Shown one piece after another: positions 26,889 through 35,757 of a stretch of DNA of 60,649 nt (position 1 is its first letter; each line of letters opens with the position of its first letter). The notes under the pieces were generated by a model. It searched no databases. It saw only the letters and a program-made list of their open reading frames with translations, and was not told the DNA's origin. Origin of the DNA: Bryobacterales bacterium (GTDB lineage: Bacteria; Acidobacteriota; Terriglobia; Bryobacterales; Bryobacteraceae); the NCBI GenBank assembly GCA_016789905.1, contig JAEUQC010000117.1:1-60649 (forward strand), in the 5' to 3' direction. The position numbers and the translations under genes are program-made.

Positions 26889-27792
26889 GGCGGGAAAGAT
26901 CAATGGTGACGACGCCATCCGGCGTCGATCCGAAGATATCGGTGAACTTGGCGCCATGAATGATCTCCGCGTCGGCGTAGGAGAAGCGCGAATGGACGGA
27001 TTGGGAAAACGTTTCGTCGATGGCGGAGAGTGAGACGAAGACTTCCGGATCGGCGTCGAGGATCTGTTGTTGGTTCAGTTGGAAGAATGGGCTGTCGCTA
27101 TTGATGGGGTGAACGATGACCCATTGCGTAGGCAGAAGGACGACGTTGTCGCGTTCCAGGGGGAGTTGGCGGAAGCGGCGGAGGTTGGTGGCGCGGTCCA
27201 TCCAGGAGTAGGTGACGGTGGCGCGGATGTCGATGAGCTGGCTGGAGCGGCCGTTGGCAATGCGGAACATGAGGGCGGTTCTTGTGTTCTGGTAAGGAGC
27301 GACAAGGGCCACGTTACTTCGCAGGATATGGGCGTTGGGGCGGGAAAACCGAGCGAAGAGAATACCGGTAATGAGGGCGAAACCCATCAGGCCGGAAAGC
27401 GCCTCCAAGGCAACCAGTGCATTGGCCATGTTGCCCTTCGGTGTCATTTGACCATAGCCGATGGTAGCGATGGTTTGAACGGAGAAGAAGATGGCGTTGT
27501 GCCACGGGGCGTTTGGTTCGCCGCCCTGGATGGATCCGGGCCCGGCGGCGATATAGAGCGTGGCGAATACCGCGTTGGCCAGAATGTAGAAGACGAGAAC
27601 GTAAAGGAAGAAACGTGGCCAGGTGACGGTGAGCATGTGCTGATACAGATTCAGCGAACGCCAGAATCCGCCGCCCAGGCGGACGACATTCAGCGAGCCA
27701 TCGTGGCGCAGAATACGCTTCTGACGGGATTGGGCGATGCGGCCACTGAGGCCGAGATCGCGTTGTTGAGTTTCGTCTGCCGGTTCCGCCAT
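26830..27792 (-). CDS. Inward-rectifier (KirBac-type) potassium channel
   Basis: A 320-residue channel. A slide-helix region precedes membrane segment 1 (about 60-83). The pore loop carries the selectivity filter TIGYGQ (110-115), and membrane segment 2 spans about 125-147. The C-terminal cytoplasmic immunoglobulin-like domain (about 155-310) matches Kir proteins (ALMFRIANGRSSQLIDIRATVT). It probably passes potassium and is gated by its cytoplasmic domain. It diverges from yebC with 43 bp between the starts. The gene ends inside the coding end of the pectate lyase gene on the other strand. Confidence 0.92.
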   Translation of the reverse strand: MAEPADETQQRDLGLSGRIAQSRQKRILRHDGSLNVVRLGGGFWRSLNLYQHMLTVTWPRFFLYVLVFYILANAVFATLYIAAGPGSIQGGEPNAPWHNAIFFSVQTIATIGYGQMTPKGNMANALVALEALSGLMGFALITGILFARFSRPNAHILRSNVALVAPYQNTRTALMFRIANGRSSQLIDIRATVTYSWMDRATNLRRFRQLPLERDNVVLLPTQWVIVHPINSDSPFFQLNQQQILDADPEVFVSLSAIDETFSQSVHSRFSYADAEIIHGAKFTDIFGSTPDGVVTIDLSRLSDFSRTPLPAAPDSLQTS

Positions 27793-27835
27793 GCGGGGTG
27801 TTACCCTATTAGATTAGGACAACTGAGGCTGAACC

Positions 27836-28579
27836 ATGTCAGGTCACTCAAAATGGCACACAATTAAACACAAGAAGGCGGCACTGGACGCCAAGCGCGG
27901 GAAGATTTTCACCCGTCTGATTAAGGAAATCGTCATTGCGGCGCGTGGAGGCGGAGACCCATCCTCAAACGCTCGGCTGCGGACGGCCATCACCGCCGCC
28001 AAGGCCATGTCGATGCCGGCCGACAATATCACCCGCGCGATCAAACGCGGCACTGGTGAGTTGGAAGGGCTGACCATCGAAGAGTACACCTACGAAGGGT
28101 ACGGACCTGGCGGCGCGGCAATGATGGTAAAGGTCGCGACGGACAACAAGAACCGAACCGTGAGCGACATTCGCCACATCTTCAGCAAGAACGGCGGCAA
28201 CATGGCCGAGCCAGGCGCTGTGGCGTGGATGTTCGAGATGAAATCGAACATCGTGGTGGACGGCGAAGACGTTACTGAAGAAAAACTGATGGACATTGCG
28301 CTGGAAGCGGGCGCCGATGATATCCGCAACAACGGCGATAGCTGGCAGGTGCTGTCGGACCCTTCGGCCCATCAGGCGGTGCTGGACGCGCTAGCCGCTG
28401 CGAAGATCAACGTTGTAGAATCCGAACAAACGGCGCTGGTGCCGAAGAACACCGTGAACCTTGAGGGTAAGGACGCGACGGCGATGATGAAGCTCTACGA
28501 CGCCATCGACGACTACGACGACGTGCAAAATGTTTACGGGAATTTTGAAATTGGCGATGACGCGGACGTAGACGGCTAA
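27836..28579 (+). CDS. yebC: YebC/PmpR-family protein
   Basis: A 247-residue member of the YebC/TACO1 family, known both as DNA-binding regulators and as helpers of ribosomes stalled at proline stretches. It starts with the near-invariant MSGHSKWHTIKHKKAALDAK and continues with MPADNITRAIKRGTGE and YEGYGPGGAAMMV. The acidic end (DDYDDVQNVYGNFEI) is also typical. It lies 12 nt before ruvC, a pairing found in many bacteria. Confidence 0.96.
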   Translation: MSGHSKWHTIKHKKAALDAKRGKIFTRLIKEIVIAARGGGDPSSNARLRTAITAAKAMSMPADNITRAIKRGTGELEGLTIEEYTYEGYGPGGAAMMVKVATDNKNRTVSDIRHIFSKNGGNMAEPGAVAWMFEMKSNIVVDGEDVTEEKLMDIALEAGADDIRNNGDSWQVLSDPSAHQAVLDALAAAKINVVESEQTALVPKNTVNLEGKDATAMMKLYDAIDDYDDVQNVYGNFEIGDDADVDG

Positions 28580-28591
28580 CGTCCTACTGCT

Positions 28592-29089
28592 ATGCGCATT
28601 CTGGGCATCGATTGCGGATCAGAGCGGACGGGATACGGGGTCATTACCAGTGACGGCCGGACCCACGAACTGATCACCGCCGATGTCATTGTTACTTCCC
28701 CAAAGAAGCCGCTCAGCGAGCGGCTTCTGGCTATTGCGTCCGGCCTTCGGGATGCCATCGCCAGGCACCAGCCCGACGCGGCGGCGATTGAGGGCGTCTT
28801 TCACGCCGTCAACACGCAGACAGCAATCAAGCTTGCTCATGTGCGAGGCGTGGCCATGCTCGCGATCGCGGAGGCGGGGCTGCCGGTGGGTGAGTATTCC
28901 CCAATGGAAGTGAAGACGAGTGTTGTTGGCTACGGACGCGCGGAGAAGGAACAGGTGCAACTGATGGTGCAGAAGATACTGCGGTTGCCGGCCGTGGTCC
29001 GCTCGAAGGATGCCTCCGATGCGCTGGCAGTGGCTATTTGCCATGCAACGCGGGCGGGCTTTGCAGCGCGGATTGAGGCGGTGCGCTGA
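28592..29089 (+). CDS. ruvC: Holliday junction endonuclease RuvC
   Basis: A 165-residue resolvase that cuts Holliday junctions made during recombination. The four acidic catalytic residues are visible: Asp in RILGIDCGSERTGYG, Glu in AAIEGVFHAVNTQTAIKL, and the C-terminal acidic pair region SKDASDALAVAICH. The length is normal. It follows yebC closely. Its TGA stop (29087-29089) overlaps the ATG of the next gene. ruvA and ruvB, often adjacent in other genomes, are not in this window. Confidence 0.96.
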   Translation: MRILGIDCGSERTGYGVITSDGRTHELITADVIVTSPKKPLSERLLAIASGLRDAIARHQPDAAAIEGVFHAVNTQTAIKLAHVRGVAMLAIAEAGLPVGEYSPMEVKTSVVGYGRAEKEQVQLMVQKILRLPAVVRSKDASDALAVAICHATRAGFAARIEAVR

Positions 29090-29721
29090 TGCGAATGTTC
29101 ATTCTGCTTTCGTTGTGCGTGGCCGGCTGGGGGCAGGACGGGAAGTTGATTTTCCAGAAGTCTTTTCCTGGCAGCACGCCGCCTTGGGTGAAAATCGTCG
29201 TCGAACGCAGCGGGCAGGCCGTTTATACGGAGGCTCCAGACGATGCCCAGCCGCTGACTTTCAAATTGAACGACGCGGAAACGGCGGCGATGTACGCGTT
29301 GGCGGAGAAGCTCGACTGGTTTTCGCGGCCGCTTGAATCCGGGTTGCCGGTGGCGAAGATGGGCGATAAGACCTTGCGGTATGAGAGTCCGGCGAATACG
29401 CAGGAGCAGAAGTTCAATTACTCCTCCGACGTGGACGCGCAGCAGTTGACCGATTGGTTTGAACGGATCTCGGAGAGTGAACGGTACTTGTTGGAACTGG
29501 AGCGTTCGGCACGGTTTGATAAGCTCGGGGTGAACCGGGTGATTCTGCAAATCCAGGCGGCGTATGAGAAGAAGCGTCTGGTGGCCGTCGATCAGTATCT
29601 GAAGTGGCTGGACCGCGTGACGAAAAACGAAAGCTACTTGAACATGGCCCGGGAGCGGGCCGCGCGGCTGGCGGAGATGTTTCGGAATCCGGCGCCGCCG
29701 GTGGAGGGTTCGAAGCAATGA
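29089..29721 (+). CDS. Hypothetical secreted protein
   Basis: A 210-residue protein that I do not recognise. It opens with a signal peptide (MRMFILLSLCVAGWGQ). A predicted beta-rich part (VKIVVERSGQAVYTE, TFKLNDAETAAMYALAEKLDW) follows, and the C-terminal third is helical with many charged residues. It is wedged between ruvC and a TlpA-like gene with overlapping start and stop codons on both sides (TGATG and ATGA), so it is co-translated with them. A link to the TlpA-like protein is likely since both are exported; a link to RuvC is not. Confidence 0.7.
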   Translation: MRMFILLSLCVAGWGQDGKLIFQKSFPGSTPPWVKIVVERSGQAVYTEAPDDAQPLTFKLNDAETAAMYALAEKLDWFSRPLESGLPVAKMGDKTLRYESPANTQEQKFNYSSDVDAQQLTDWFERISESERYLLELERSARFDKLGVNRVILQIQAAYEKKRLVAVDQYLKWLDRVTKNESYLNMARERAARLAEMFRNPAPPVEGSKQ

Positions 29722-30947
29722 GGCGGTTGCCGTTGTTGTTGGTTTGCGCGAGTGCATTGGCGGCGCAGTCGCAGTTGCCGCCGGAGGAGCAGCAGGCGTT
29801 AAGCGGTTCTTTGGCGGAGGCAGGGAATTCGAGTCACGAATTTATCTTTGCACTGGAAAACCACTTGAAGAAGTATCCGCAGACGAAGTCGCGGTGGGAA
29901 CTGGAACGGGCGCTGGTGAAGGCGGCGAAAGAGACGGGCGACGATGCCCGAATCGTGAAGTGGGGCGAGGCAGTGCTGGCGCGGGAGAGCGAGGATTTGC
30001 AGACGCTCGAATTGGTGACGCGGAGCCTGGTGCGCGGGGTGGATAAAGCGTCCGCCGAAAAAGCGTTGGCATCCGGGAAGAAGTGGGAACAGGTACTGCG
30101 GACGCTGGAGCCGCGCGATGCGACGGAGAAGATTCGCTGGCAGACGCGGATGGATCTGGACCAGGGGATGAGCCGCGCACTGCAGGCCCAGGCGAAGGCG
30201 TTGCTCATATTGGGCAAACACGCGGAGGCGGAAGCGCTGGCGGCGAAGTCGTTTGCGGCGTATCCGTTCGATGAAAGCGCGCGCGTGCTGGCGCAGGCGC
30301 GGGAAGCGCAGAGCAAGTTCGAACCGGCGGTGGATGCCTGGGCCGATGCGTTTGTTTCAAGCGACGGGAAGCAGCCCTCGGACCTGGAGGCGATGCGGGC
30401 GGCGTGGAAGAAAGCCAAGGCCGACGCGCCAGGCGCCGGAGAGCGATTGCTTGCGGCACATGACCGGTTCAACCAATGGAACGATGCGAAAATCGCCAGG
30501 CTTCGTCAGTACGACGCGAACGCCTTGAAAGGCAAGCCGGCTGAATTTGTTGTGACAAGCGTTACCGGCGAGAAGCTGGCGCTGGCGTCATTGCGCGGCA
30601 AGGTGGTGGTTCTGGATTTCTGGGCCACCTGGTGCGGTCCATGCCGGACGCAGCATCCGCTCTATGAACGCGTGAAGGAGAAGTTCCAGGACCGCGAAGA
30701 TGTGGCGTTTGTGTACCTGAACACCGATGAAGATAAGGCGCTGGTGGCGCCTTTCCTGGAAGCGAACCGGTGGTCGAAGAACGTCTACTTTGAAGAGGGG
30801 CTGTCGCGGCTGTTGAATGTCACTTCGATACCGACGACGGTGATTCTGAACAAGCGCGGCGAAATTGCGAGCCGCATGAACGGGTTTCTTCCAGAGAAAT
30901 TTGTGGACATGCTGACCGAACGCGTGCAGCGGATTTTGTCGGAGTAG
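29718..30947 (+). CDS. Exported TlpA/ResA-like thioredoxin protein with helical N-terminal part
   Basis: A 409-residue protein with a signal peptide (MRRLPLLLVCASALAAQ), a helical repeat-like region over about 20-250 that resembles TPR arrays, and a TlpA-type thioredoxin domain over about 275-405. The redox centre is WCGPC (Cys306 and Cys309), preceded by VVVLDFWAT. A cis-Pro lies in SIPTTVILNKRGEI. It probably reduces or isomerises disulfides in the periplasm. The ATG at 29718 is chosen because it overlaps the upstream stop in ATGA and starts the signal peptide. Confidence 0.88.
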   Translation: MRRLPLLLVCASALAAQSQLPPEEQQALSGSLAEAGNSSHEFIFALENHLKKYPQTKSRWELERALVKAAKETGDDARIVKWGEAVLARESEDLQTLELVTRSLVRGVDKASAEKALASGKKWEQVLRTLEPRDATEKIRWQTRMDLDQGMSRALQAQAKALLILGKHAEAEALAAKSFAAYPFDESARVLAQAREAQSKFEPAVDAWADAFVSSDGKQPSDLEAMRAAWKKAKADAPGAGERLLAAHDRFNQWNDAKIARLRQYDANALKGKPAEFVVTSVTGEKLALASLRGKVVVLDFWATWCGPCRTQHPLYERVKEKFQDREDVAFVYLNTDEDKALVAPFLEANRWSKNVYFEEGLSRLLNVTSIPTTVILNKRGEIASRMNGFLPEKFVDMLTERVQRILSE

Positions 30948-30949
30948 GT

Positions 30950-32119
30950 ATGGCGTCTCGTTTTCAACGTGTGATTTGGATTGTGCTCGATAGTGTCGGC
31001 ATTGGTGAAATGCCGGACGCGGCTGCTTATGGCGATGAGGGGTCGGACACGCTCGGGAATATCGCCAGGCAACGGCCGCTGCGGTTGCCCCATTTTTCAA
31101 AGTTAGGGCTGGCGAATGTCAAACCTCTGGCCGGCTTGCCGCCGGAGGCCTCGCCCCTGGGTGCGTTTGGAAAATGCACGCTGGCCTCGCCGGGCAAGGA
31201 TACGACGACGGGACACTGGGAGATGGTGGGGATCCATCTGGACAAGCCGTTTCCGCTGTTTCCGAACGGGTTCCCGCGTGAAATTCTGCGGGCGTTTGAA
31301 GACCGGATTGGCCGGGCGACGATTGGGAACAAGGCGGCGTCCGGTACGGAAATTATCAAGGAACTGGGCGAGGAGCACGTGCGAACCGGTTCGCCGATTG
31401 TGTACACCTCGGCCGATAGTGTCTTCCAGATTGCGGCGCATGAAGATGTTATTCCAATTTGGGAGCAGTACAAGATCTGCGAAGCGGCGCGGGATATACT
31501 TCGCGGGCCGTTTGAAGTGGGTCGTGTGATCGCCCGGCCGTTCACCGGCGAACCGGGGGCGTTCGCGCGCACATCGAATAGGCACGATTATGCGGTGCCG
31601 CCGCCCAAAGGAATGTTGCTGGATCAACTTGCCGAACGCAAGGTGCCAGTGCATTCTGTGGGAAAGATTTTCGATGTGTTCCTGGGCCGCGGAATTTCCG
31701 TCTACGACAAGACAAAGACCAACGCCGATGGGATGCGCACAACGTTAGAGGCGATGGAGGTGACGAAGGACGGGCTCATCTTCGTGAACCTGGTGGACTT
31801 CGACATGTTGTATGGGCATCGAAACGATGTAGAGGGATACGCGCGGGCGCTGGAGGAGGCGGACGCGTGGGTGCCATCCCTGCTGGCGGCGACGAGGGCG
31901 GAGGATTTAGTTATCTTCTGTGCCGACCACGGGTGCGACCCGACGACGCCATCCACTGACCACAGCCGCGAATACACGCCGCTGTTGGCCTACTCGCCGT
32001 CCGCCCGTGGCGGCATTGATTTGGGGACACGCGCTACGTTGAGCGACATCGGGCAAACGGTGGCCGAAAACTTCGGCGCCGCGATTACGAAAGGAACGAG
32101 TTTCTTACAAGAGTTATGA
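30950..32119 (+). CDS. deoB: Phosphopentomutase
   Basis: A 389-residue enzyme of the alkaline phosphatase superfamily that interconverts ribose 1- and 5-phosphate (and the deoxy forms) in nucleoside salvage. Metal ligands are visible in VIWIVLDSVGIGEMPDA and in the C-terminal FCADHGCDPTTPSTDHSRE. The catalytic Thr region is SPGKDTTTGHWEMVG. The length is typical. It starts 2 nt after the TlpA-like gene and its stop overlaps the tpiA start by 4 nt. Confidence 0.96.
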   Translation: MASRFQRVIWIVLDSVGIGEMPDAAAYGDEGSDTLGNIARQRPLRLPHFSKLGLANVKPLAGLPPEASPLGAFGKCTLASPGKDTTTGHWEMVGIHLDKPFPLFPNGFPREILRAFEDRIGRATIGNKAASGTEIIKELGEEHVRTGSPIVYTSADSVFQIAAHEDVIPIWEQYKICEAARDILRGPFEVGRVIARPFTGEPGAFARTSNRHDYAVPPPKGMLLDQLAERKVPVHSVGKIFDVFLGRGISVYDKTKTNADGMRTTLEAMEVTKDGLIFVNLVDFDMLYGHRNDVEGYARALEEADAWVPSLLAATRAEDLVIFCADHGCDPTTPSTDHSREYTPLLAYSPSARGGIDLGTRATLSDIGQTVAENFGAAITKGTSFLQEL

Positions 32120-32865
32120 GAACACCACTGATGGCCGGGAACTGGAAGATGTACAAGACTCCGGCGGAGACGAAAGCGTTTTTTGAAGGATTTCTGCCGT
32201 TGGTGGCAGAGTCGAAGCACTGCGAGATTGCAATCTGCCCGCCATATGTCAACATCGCGGTTGCCGTGGAATCAACCCGCGGGACCCGCGTGGGCATTGG
32301 CGCGCAGAACCTGTACTGGAGGAACGAAGGTGCGTTTACTGGCGAGATTTCCGGGCCCATGATCAAGGCCGCCGGTTGCGAGTGGGTGATTATCGGCCAC
32401 AGTGAGCGGCGCCAGTATTTCGGCGAAACTGACGCCACGGTTTTGGAACGGACCAAGGCGGCGCTGGCCGCCGGGCTGCGCCCGATTGTGTGCGTGGGCG
32501 AACGGCTGGAAGAACGCGAAGCCGGAAAAACCGATGCTGTGCTGACGGCACAGTTCAACGGCGGTATCGCGGGTCTTGACGCCGAGTCCTTTACCAAGAT
32601 CGTGATTGCCTATGAGCCCGTGTGGGCGATAGGTACAGGCAAGACTGCTACGCCCGAAATGGCTGCCGATGCCCACCGCGCCATTCGCGCGCTGGTGACC
32701 GCAAAGTTTGGTGCCGAAGCCGGCGCGGCCGTGCGGATTCTCTACGGCGGCAGCGTGAAGCCGGACAACGTTAAAAACCTGATGGCGCAGCCGGATATTG
32801 ACGGGGCGCTGGTGGGTGGCGCGAGCCTGGAAGCCGGGTCTTTTGCTTCGATTGTGAACTTCTAG
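32116..32865 (+). CDS. tpiA: Triosephosphate isomerase
   Basis: A 249-residue glycolytic enzyme interconverting dihydroxyacetone phosphate and glyceraldehyde 3-phosphate. Key residues are in MAGNWKMYKT (Asn and Lys), IIGHSERRQYF (electrophilic His) and AYEPVWAIGTGKTA (catalytic Glu and the flexible loop). The phosphate-binding end is RILYGGSVKPDN. It overlaps deoB by 4 nt (ATGA). A strong rho-independent terminator lies 18 nt after the stop. Confidence 0.98.
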   Translation: MRTPLMAGNWKMYKTPAETKAFFEGFLPLVAESKHCEIAICPPYVNIAVAVESTRGTRVGIGAQNLYWRNEGAFTGEISGPMIKAAGCEWVIIGHSERRQYFGETDATVLERTKAALAAGLRPIVCVGERLEEREAGKTDAVLTAQFNGGIAGLDAESFTKIVIAYEPVWAIGTGKTATPEMAADAHRAIRALVTAKFGAEAGAAVRILYGGSVKPDNVKNLMAQPDIDGALVGGASLEAGSFASIVNF

Positions 32866-32883
32866 TTTTCGGCTAGGGTTGAG

Positions 32884-32925
32884 CCCTCCCGCCATACGTT
32901 ATAGCGTATGGCAGGAGGGTTTTTT
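32884..32925 (+). terminator. Strong terminator that overlaps the next gene's ribosome binding site
   Basis: A 15-position stem (32884-32898 with 32905-32919) pairs at all but one position (a C-A mismatch), with a 6-nt loop (TTATAG) and a run of six T (32920-32925). It should end the deoB-tpiA transcript. The right arm contains GGAGGG (32914-32919), spaced 7 nt from the GTG start of the next gene, so the same hairpin could hide that ribosome binding site. Confidence 0.9.
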
Positions 32926-32926
32926 C

Positions 32927-34531
32927 GTGCGCATTCTCTGGCTGGTGATGCTGACGGCGATGGCGTTGCCGGGGCAGATGGACCGGTTCGGCGCGGACCA
33001 TGAGAGGGCGCTGTCGGCTTCCCAACGGCTGATGAAAGCCTGGCTTCGCCATGCCGACGCGAAGACAATGCTGCTGCCGGACCGGCCGCTCGATGCCAAG
33101 CCAACGTATACACCGCACAACTCCGGAGCCGACCTGTATCCGTATTTGATTTTGACGGCGCGGCTTACCGATCCCGATTTGTACGAGGGCCGGATGCGGG
33201 AGATGCTGCGCAATGAGATCCGCTATACGGCGGCAAAGGACGGTGTGCCGGGAAACCTGGAATTGAAGAGCGGGGCGTTGGGGCCGCCGAGCTTGTTTGG
33301 CGCCGGTGAGTACGCCAAGGACGGGTTGATCACGGTTACGGAGTATCTGGGGCGCACGCCGTGGACAGACCGTATGGCGGATCTGGTGGCAGCGGCGATG
33401 GCGCGTGCCCCAGTGGCATCGAGGTTCGGCAACCTGCCGGCGGCGGATAGCGAGTTGAATGGGGACTACCTGCAGGTGTTGCCGCGGCTGTATTTGTTGA
33501 CTGGCGATGCGCGGTATCTGGAATGGGGAAGGCGTATCGCCGATGCGTACCTGGAGGAGGTTCTACCCGGCAATTTCGGATTGCCGAGCATGGCCTGGGA
33601 TTTTGGCCAGCATTCCGGTGACCGGAAGCTGAAGTTGCGTGATCACGGGAACGAAATAGTCGTGGGATTGGTGACGCAGTTTGCTCTGGAACATCAGTTG
33701 GGCAGCCCCCGGGCCGCGCGGATGCGCCCGGTGTTGGCGCGAATGTTCGATCGATTGCTTCTTTCGTCGAATCCTGACGGCCTGTTTTTCAACACCATCG
33801 ACACCGAATCGCTGCGGCCGCTGGACCAGCGGCTGAGCGACAACTGGGGCTATCTCTACGGGGCCATGTACACGTACTTTCAGGTGACCGGAGAAGGGAA
33901 GTATCGCGAGGCCGTGGTCCGCGTGTTAAAGAACCTGCCGAAGTATCGGAACTGGTGCTGGGAGCCGTCGTCGAACGCGTTGAAAAATGCCCGTGCGGAC
34001 GAGAAGCTGGGTTCGTTCGACGGCTATGCCGACGCGATCGAGAGCGCCATCTACCTCGTCAACAGAGAGCCTGTGCCGGAAGCGCTGGCATGGATCGATT
34101 CCGAAATGGAGGTGATGCTCTCCATGCAGCGTGTTGACGGACATGTGGAGGACTGGTATGGCGAGGGGAACTTCAATCGCACCGCGCTGCTGTGGGGCTT
34201 GATGAAGTCGCAAGGGGTACGCGCGTCGCCGTGGCGGCAAGGGCTGCGGCTGGGCGCGGTGCGCGATGGAAACGCACTGCGGTTCACCGTAAGCGGTGCA
34301 GCCCGAATCGAGCTCGACTACGCACGCCACCGGCGCGTTCACAACTGGCAGAAGAACTACGTGCGGCTGAATGAGTTTCCCGAGTGGTTTACCGTGGAGG
34401 AGAACCAGCTTTACACGTTGACGAAGGCAGACGGCGCGGCGCGAGTGGTGGCAGGGTTTGAGCTAATTGGCGGCGTTCCGGTGGAGGCCGGCACCTATCG
34501 GATCGCGCCGATGATTGCAACCGGAAACTGA
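32927..34531 (+). CDS. Secreted (alpha/alpha)6-barrel-like protein, possible glycosidase
   Basis: A 534-residue exported protein. The GTG at 32927 is chosen because GGAGGG lies 7 nt upstream and because it opens a short signal peptide (MRILWLVMLTAMALPGQ). An in-frame TTG at 32879 would put the start inside the terminator stem. The sequence is helical with repeated aromatic-rich turns (LYPYLILTARL, YLQVLPRLYLLTGDARYLEW, DNWGYLYGAMYTYFQVTG), as in six-hairpin glycosidases. I cannot assign a specific family or catalytic residues. It might act on polysaccharide, but that is inference only. Confidence 0.65.
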   Translation: MRILWLVMLTAMALPGQMDRFGADHERALSASQRLMKAWLRHADAKTMLLPDRPLDAKPTYTPHNSGADLYPYLILTARLTDPDLYEGRMREMLRNEIRYTAAKDGVPGNLELKSGALGPPSLFGAGEYAKDGLITVTEYLGRTPWTDRMADLVAAAMARAPVASRFGNLPAADSELNGDYLQVLPRLYLLTGDARYLEWGRRIADAYLEEVLPGNFGLPSMAWDFGQHSGDRKLKLRDHGNEIVVGLVTQFALEHQLGSPRAARMRPVLARMFDRLLLSSNPDGLFFNTIDTESLRPLDQRLSDNWGYLYGAMYTYFQVTGEGKYREAVVRVLKNLPKYRNWCWEPSSNALKNARADEKLGSFDGYADAIESAIYLVNREPVPEALAWIDSEMEVMLSMQRVDGHVEDWYGEGNFNRTALLWGLMKSQGVRASPWRQGLRLGAVRDGNALRFTVSGAARIELDYARHRRVHNWQKNYVRLNEFPEWFTVEENQLYTLTKADGAARVVAGFELIGGVPVEAGTYRIAPMIATGN

Positions 34532-34561
34532 CGTAACGCATCTCTTTTGCCAGGAGGAGTT

Positions 34562-35179
34562 ATGCGAATTCAATTTGGGTTTCTGGCTCTGGCGATGAGT
34601 GCGGTGGTGATGGCGCAAACACCGGGCGTTGATGAGCAAGCGGTGATCCGAATGGCGCGTGCGATTCAGCGCGAGATCCTAACGCTGCCGGAGTACGGGG
34701 TCTTCGATCATCTTCGGTTCAGCATTAAGGGCGATACGGTGATCCTGCGCGGGCAGGCGTCGCGGCCCATTTTGAAGTCCGGCGCCGAAAATGTGACCAA
34801 GCGTGTGGAGGGCGTGGCGAAGGTCGACAATCAGATCGAGGTCCTGCCGCTTTCCCCGGCCGATGACCAGGTGCGGCTTCGGACCTACGTGGCCATCTAC
34901 GGTCACCCGACGCTCGTTCGCTTCAATCCGAACCGGGGCGTGCCGCTGTTCATGAGCCGGATGAGCGCGATGACCGGCATTACCAACGACCCGCCGCTGG
35001 GCAATCACCCGGTACATATTCTGGTAAAGAACGGAAACGTGACACTGGAAGGCGTGCTGCCAACGGCGGCGGATCGAACCATCGCGGAACTGCAGGCCAA
35101 CGGCGTGTTTGGTTCCTTTTCGGTGATCAATAACATCGAAGTGGAAGAAGCGGTAAAGTTCAAGAAGCCGAAGAAGTAG
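34562..35179 (+). CDS. Exported BON-domain protein
   Basis: A 205-residue protein with a signal peptide (MRIQFGFLALAMSAVVMAQ) and two BON domains: one over about 20-100 (FSIKGDTVILRGQASRP, VEGVAKVDNQIEVLP) and a second over about 125-195 (HILVKNGNVTLEGVLPT, FSVINNIEVEE). BON domains are thought to contact phospholipid or bind the envelope in osmotic-stress proteins. The ATG at 34562 is preceded by the strong AGGAGGAG (34552-34559). An upstream in-frame TTG at 34547 would lie before that site. The C-terminus is Lys-rich. Confidence 0.88.
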   Translation: MRIQFGFLALAMSAVVMAQTPGVDEQAVIRMARAIQREILTLPEYGVFDHLRFSIKGDTVILRGQASRPILKSGAENVTKRVEGVAKVDNQIEVLPLSPADDQVRLRTYVAIYGHPTLVRFNPNRGVPLFMSRMSAMTGITNDPPLGNHPVHILVKNGNVTLEGVLPTAADRTIAELQANGVFGSFSVINNIEVEEAVKFKKPKK

Positions 35180-35193
35180 CATATGCTCTAGCA

Positions 35194-35757
35194 ATGAGCG
35201 CAAAGGTGCTGATTGTGATTGGCGACGCCGCCGAGGCGATGGATACGTTGTACCCGTTCTTCCGGTTGAAAGAGGCCGGCTACGAAGTTGTCGTGGCCGG
35301 CCCGGAGGCGCGGCTATACCACCTGGTGATGCACGAAATTCCGCCCGGCTGGGACATCACGCGCGAAGGTCCCAGTTATCATCTGGCTGCGGAGATTGCC
35401 TTTCGCGACGTAAAGGCGGAGGAGTTTGTCGGGCTGTTCATCACCGGCGGCCGCGCGCCGGAATATCTGCGTTATGACCAGCATTTGCTGGCGTTGACCC
35501 GCCACTTCTTCGCCGAAAACAAGCCCGTGGCCAGTGTTTGTCACGGCGTCGAAATTATTGCGGCGGCCGATGTGATACGCGGCAGGCGGGTGGCGACGGT
35601 GGCGAAATGCGCGCTGGATGTAACTTTCTCCGGCGGGCAGTTTGTGAACGAAGGCTGCGTACGCGATGGCAACCTGGTGAGCGGGCGGACGTGGCATGAC
35701 AACCACCTGTTCATGCGTGAGTTCATGTTCATGCTTGCGGCGGCGGAGAACCAGTGA
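35194..35757 (+). CDS. DJ-1/PfpI family protein
   Basis: A 187-residue protein of the DJ-1/PfpI superfamily, which includes proteases, chaperones and glyoxalase-like enzymes. The nucleophile elbow Cys is in PVASVCHGVEIIAAAD, with the usual preceding LFITGGRAPEYLR. An N-terminal Rossmann-like strand (KVLIVIGDAAEAMDTLYP) and an acidic residue in GPEARLYH fit the family. The exact reaction cannot be told. Its stop codon overlaps the GTG of the next gene (GTGA), so the two are coupled. Confidence 0.88.
   Translation: MSAKVLIVIGDAAEAMDTLYPFFRLKEAGYEVVVAGPEARLYHLVMHEIPPGWDITREGPSYHLAAEIAFRDVKAEEFVGLFITGGRAPEYLRYDQHLLALTRHFFAENKPVASVCHGVEIIAAADVIRGRRVATVAKCALDVTFSGGQFVNEGCVRDGNLVSGRTWHDNHLFMREFMFMLAAAENQ

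Noticed and set aside
32884..32919. The terminator palindrome as a dif recombination site, because its 6-nt centre and arms resemble the dif layout
   Set aside because: The arms lack the conserved XerC/XerD half-site bases, and a T-run follows directly, which fits a terminator. It is also about 4 kb from the skew switch.
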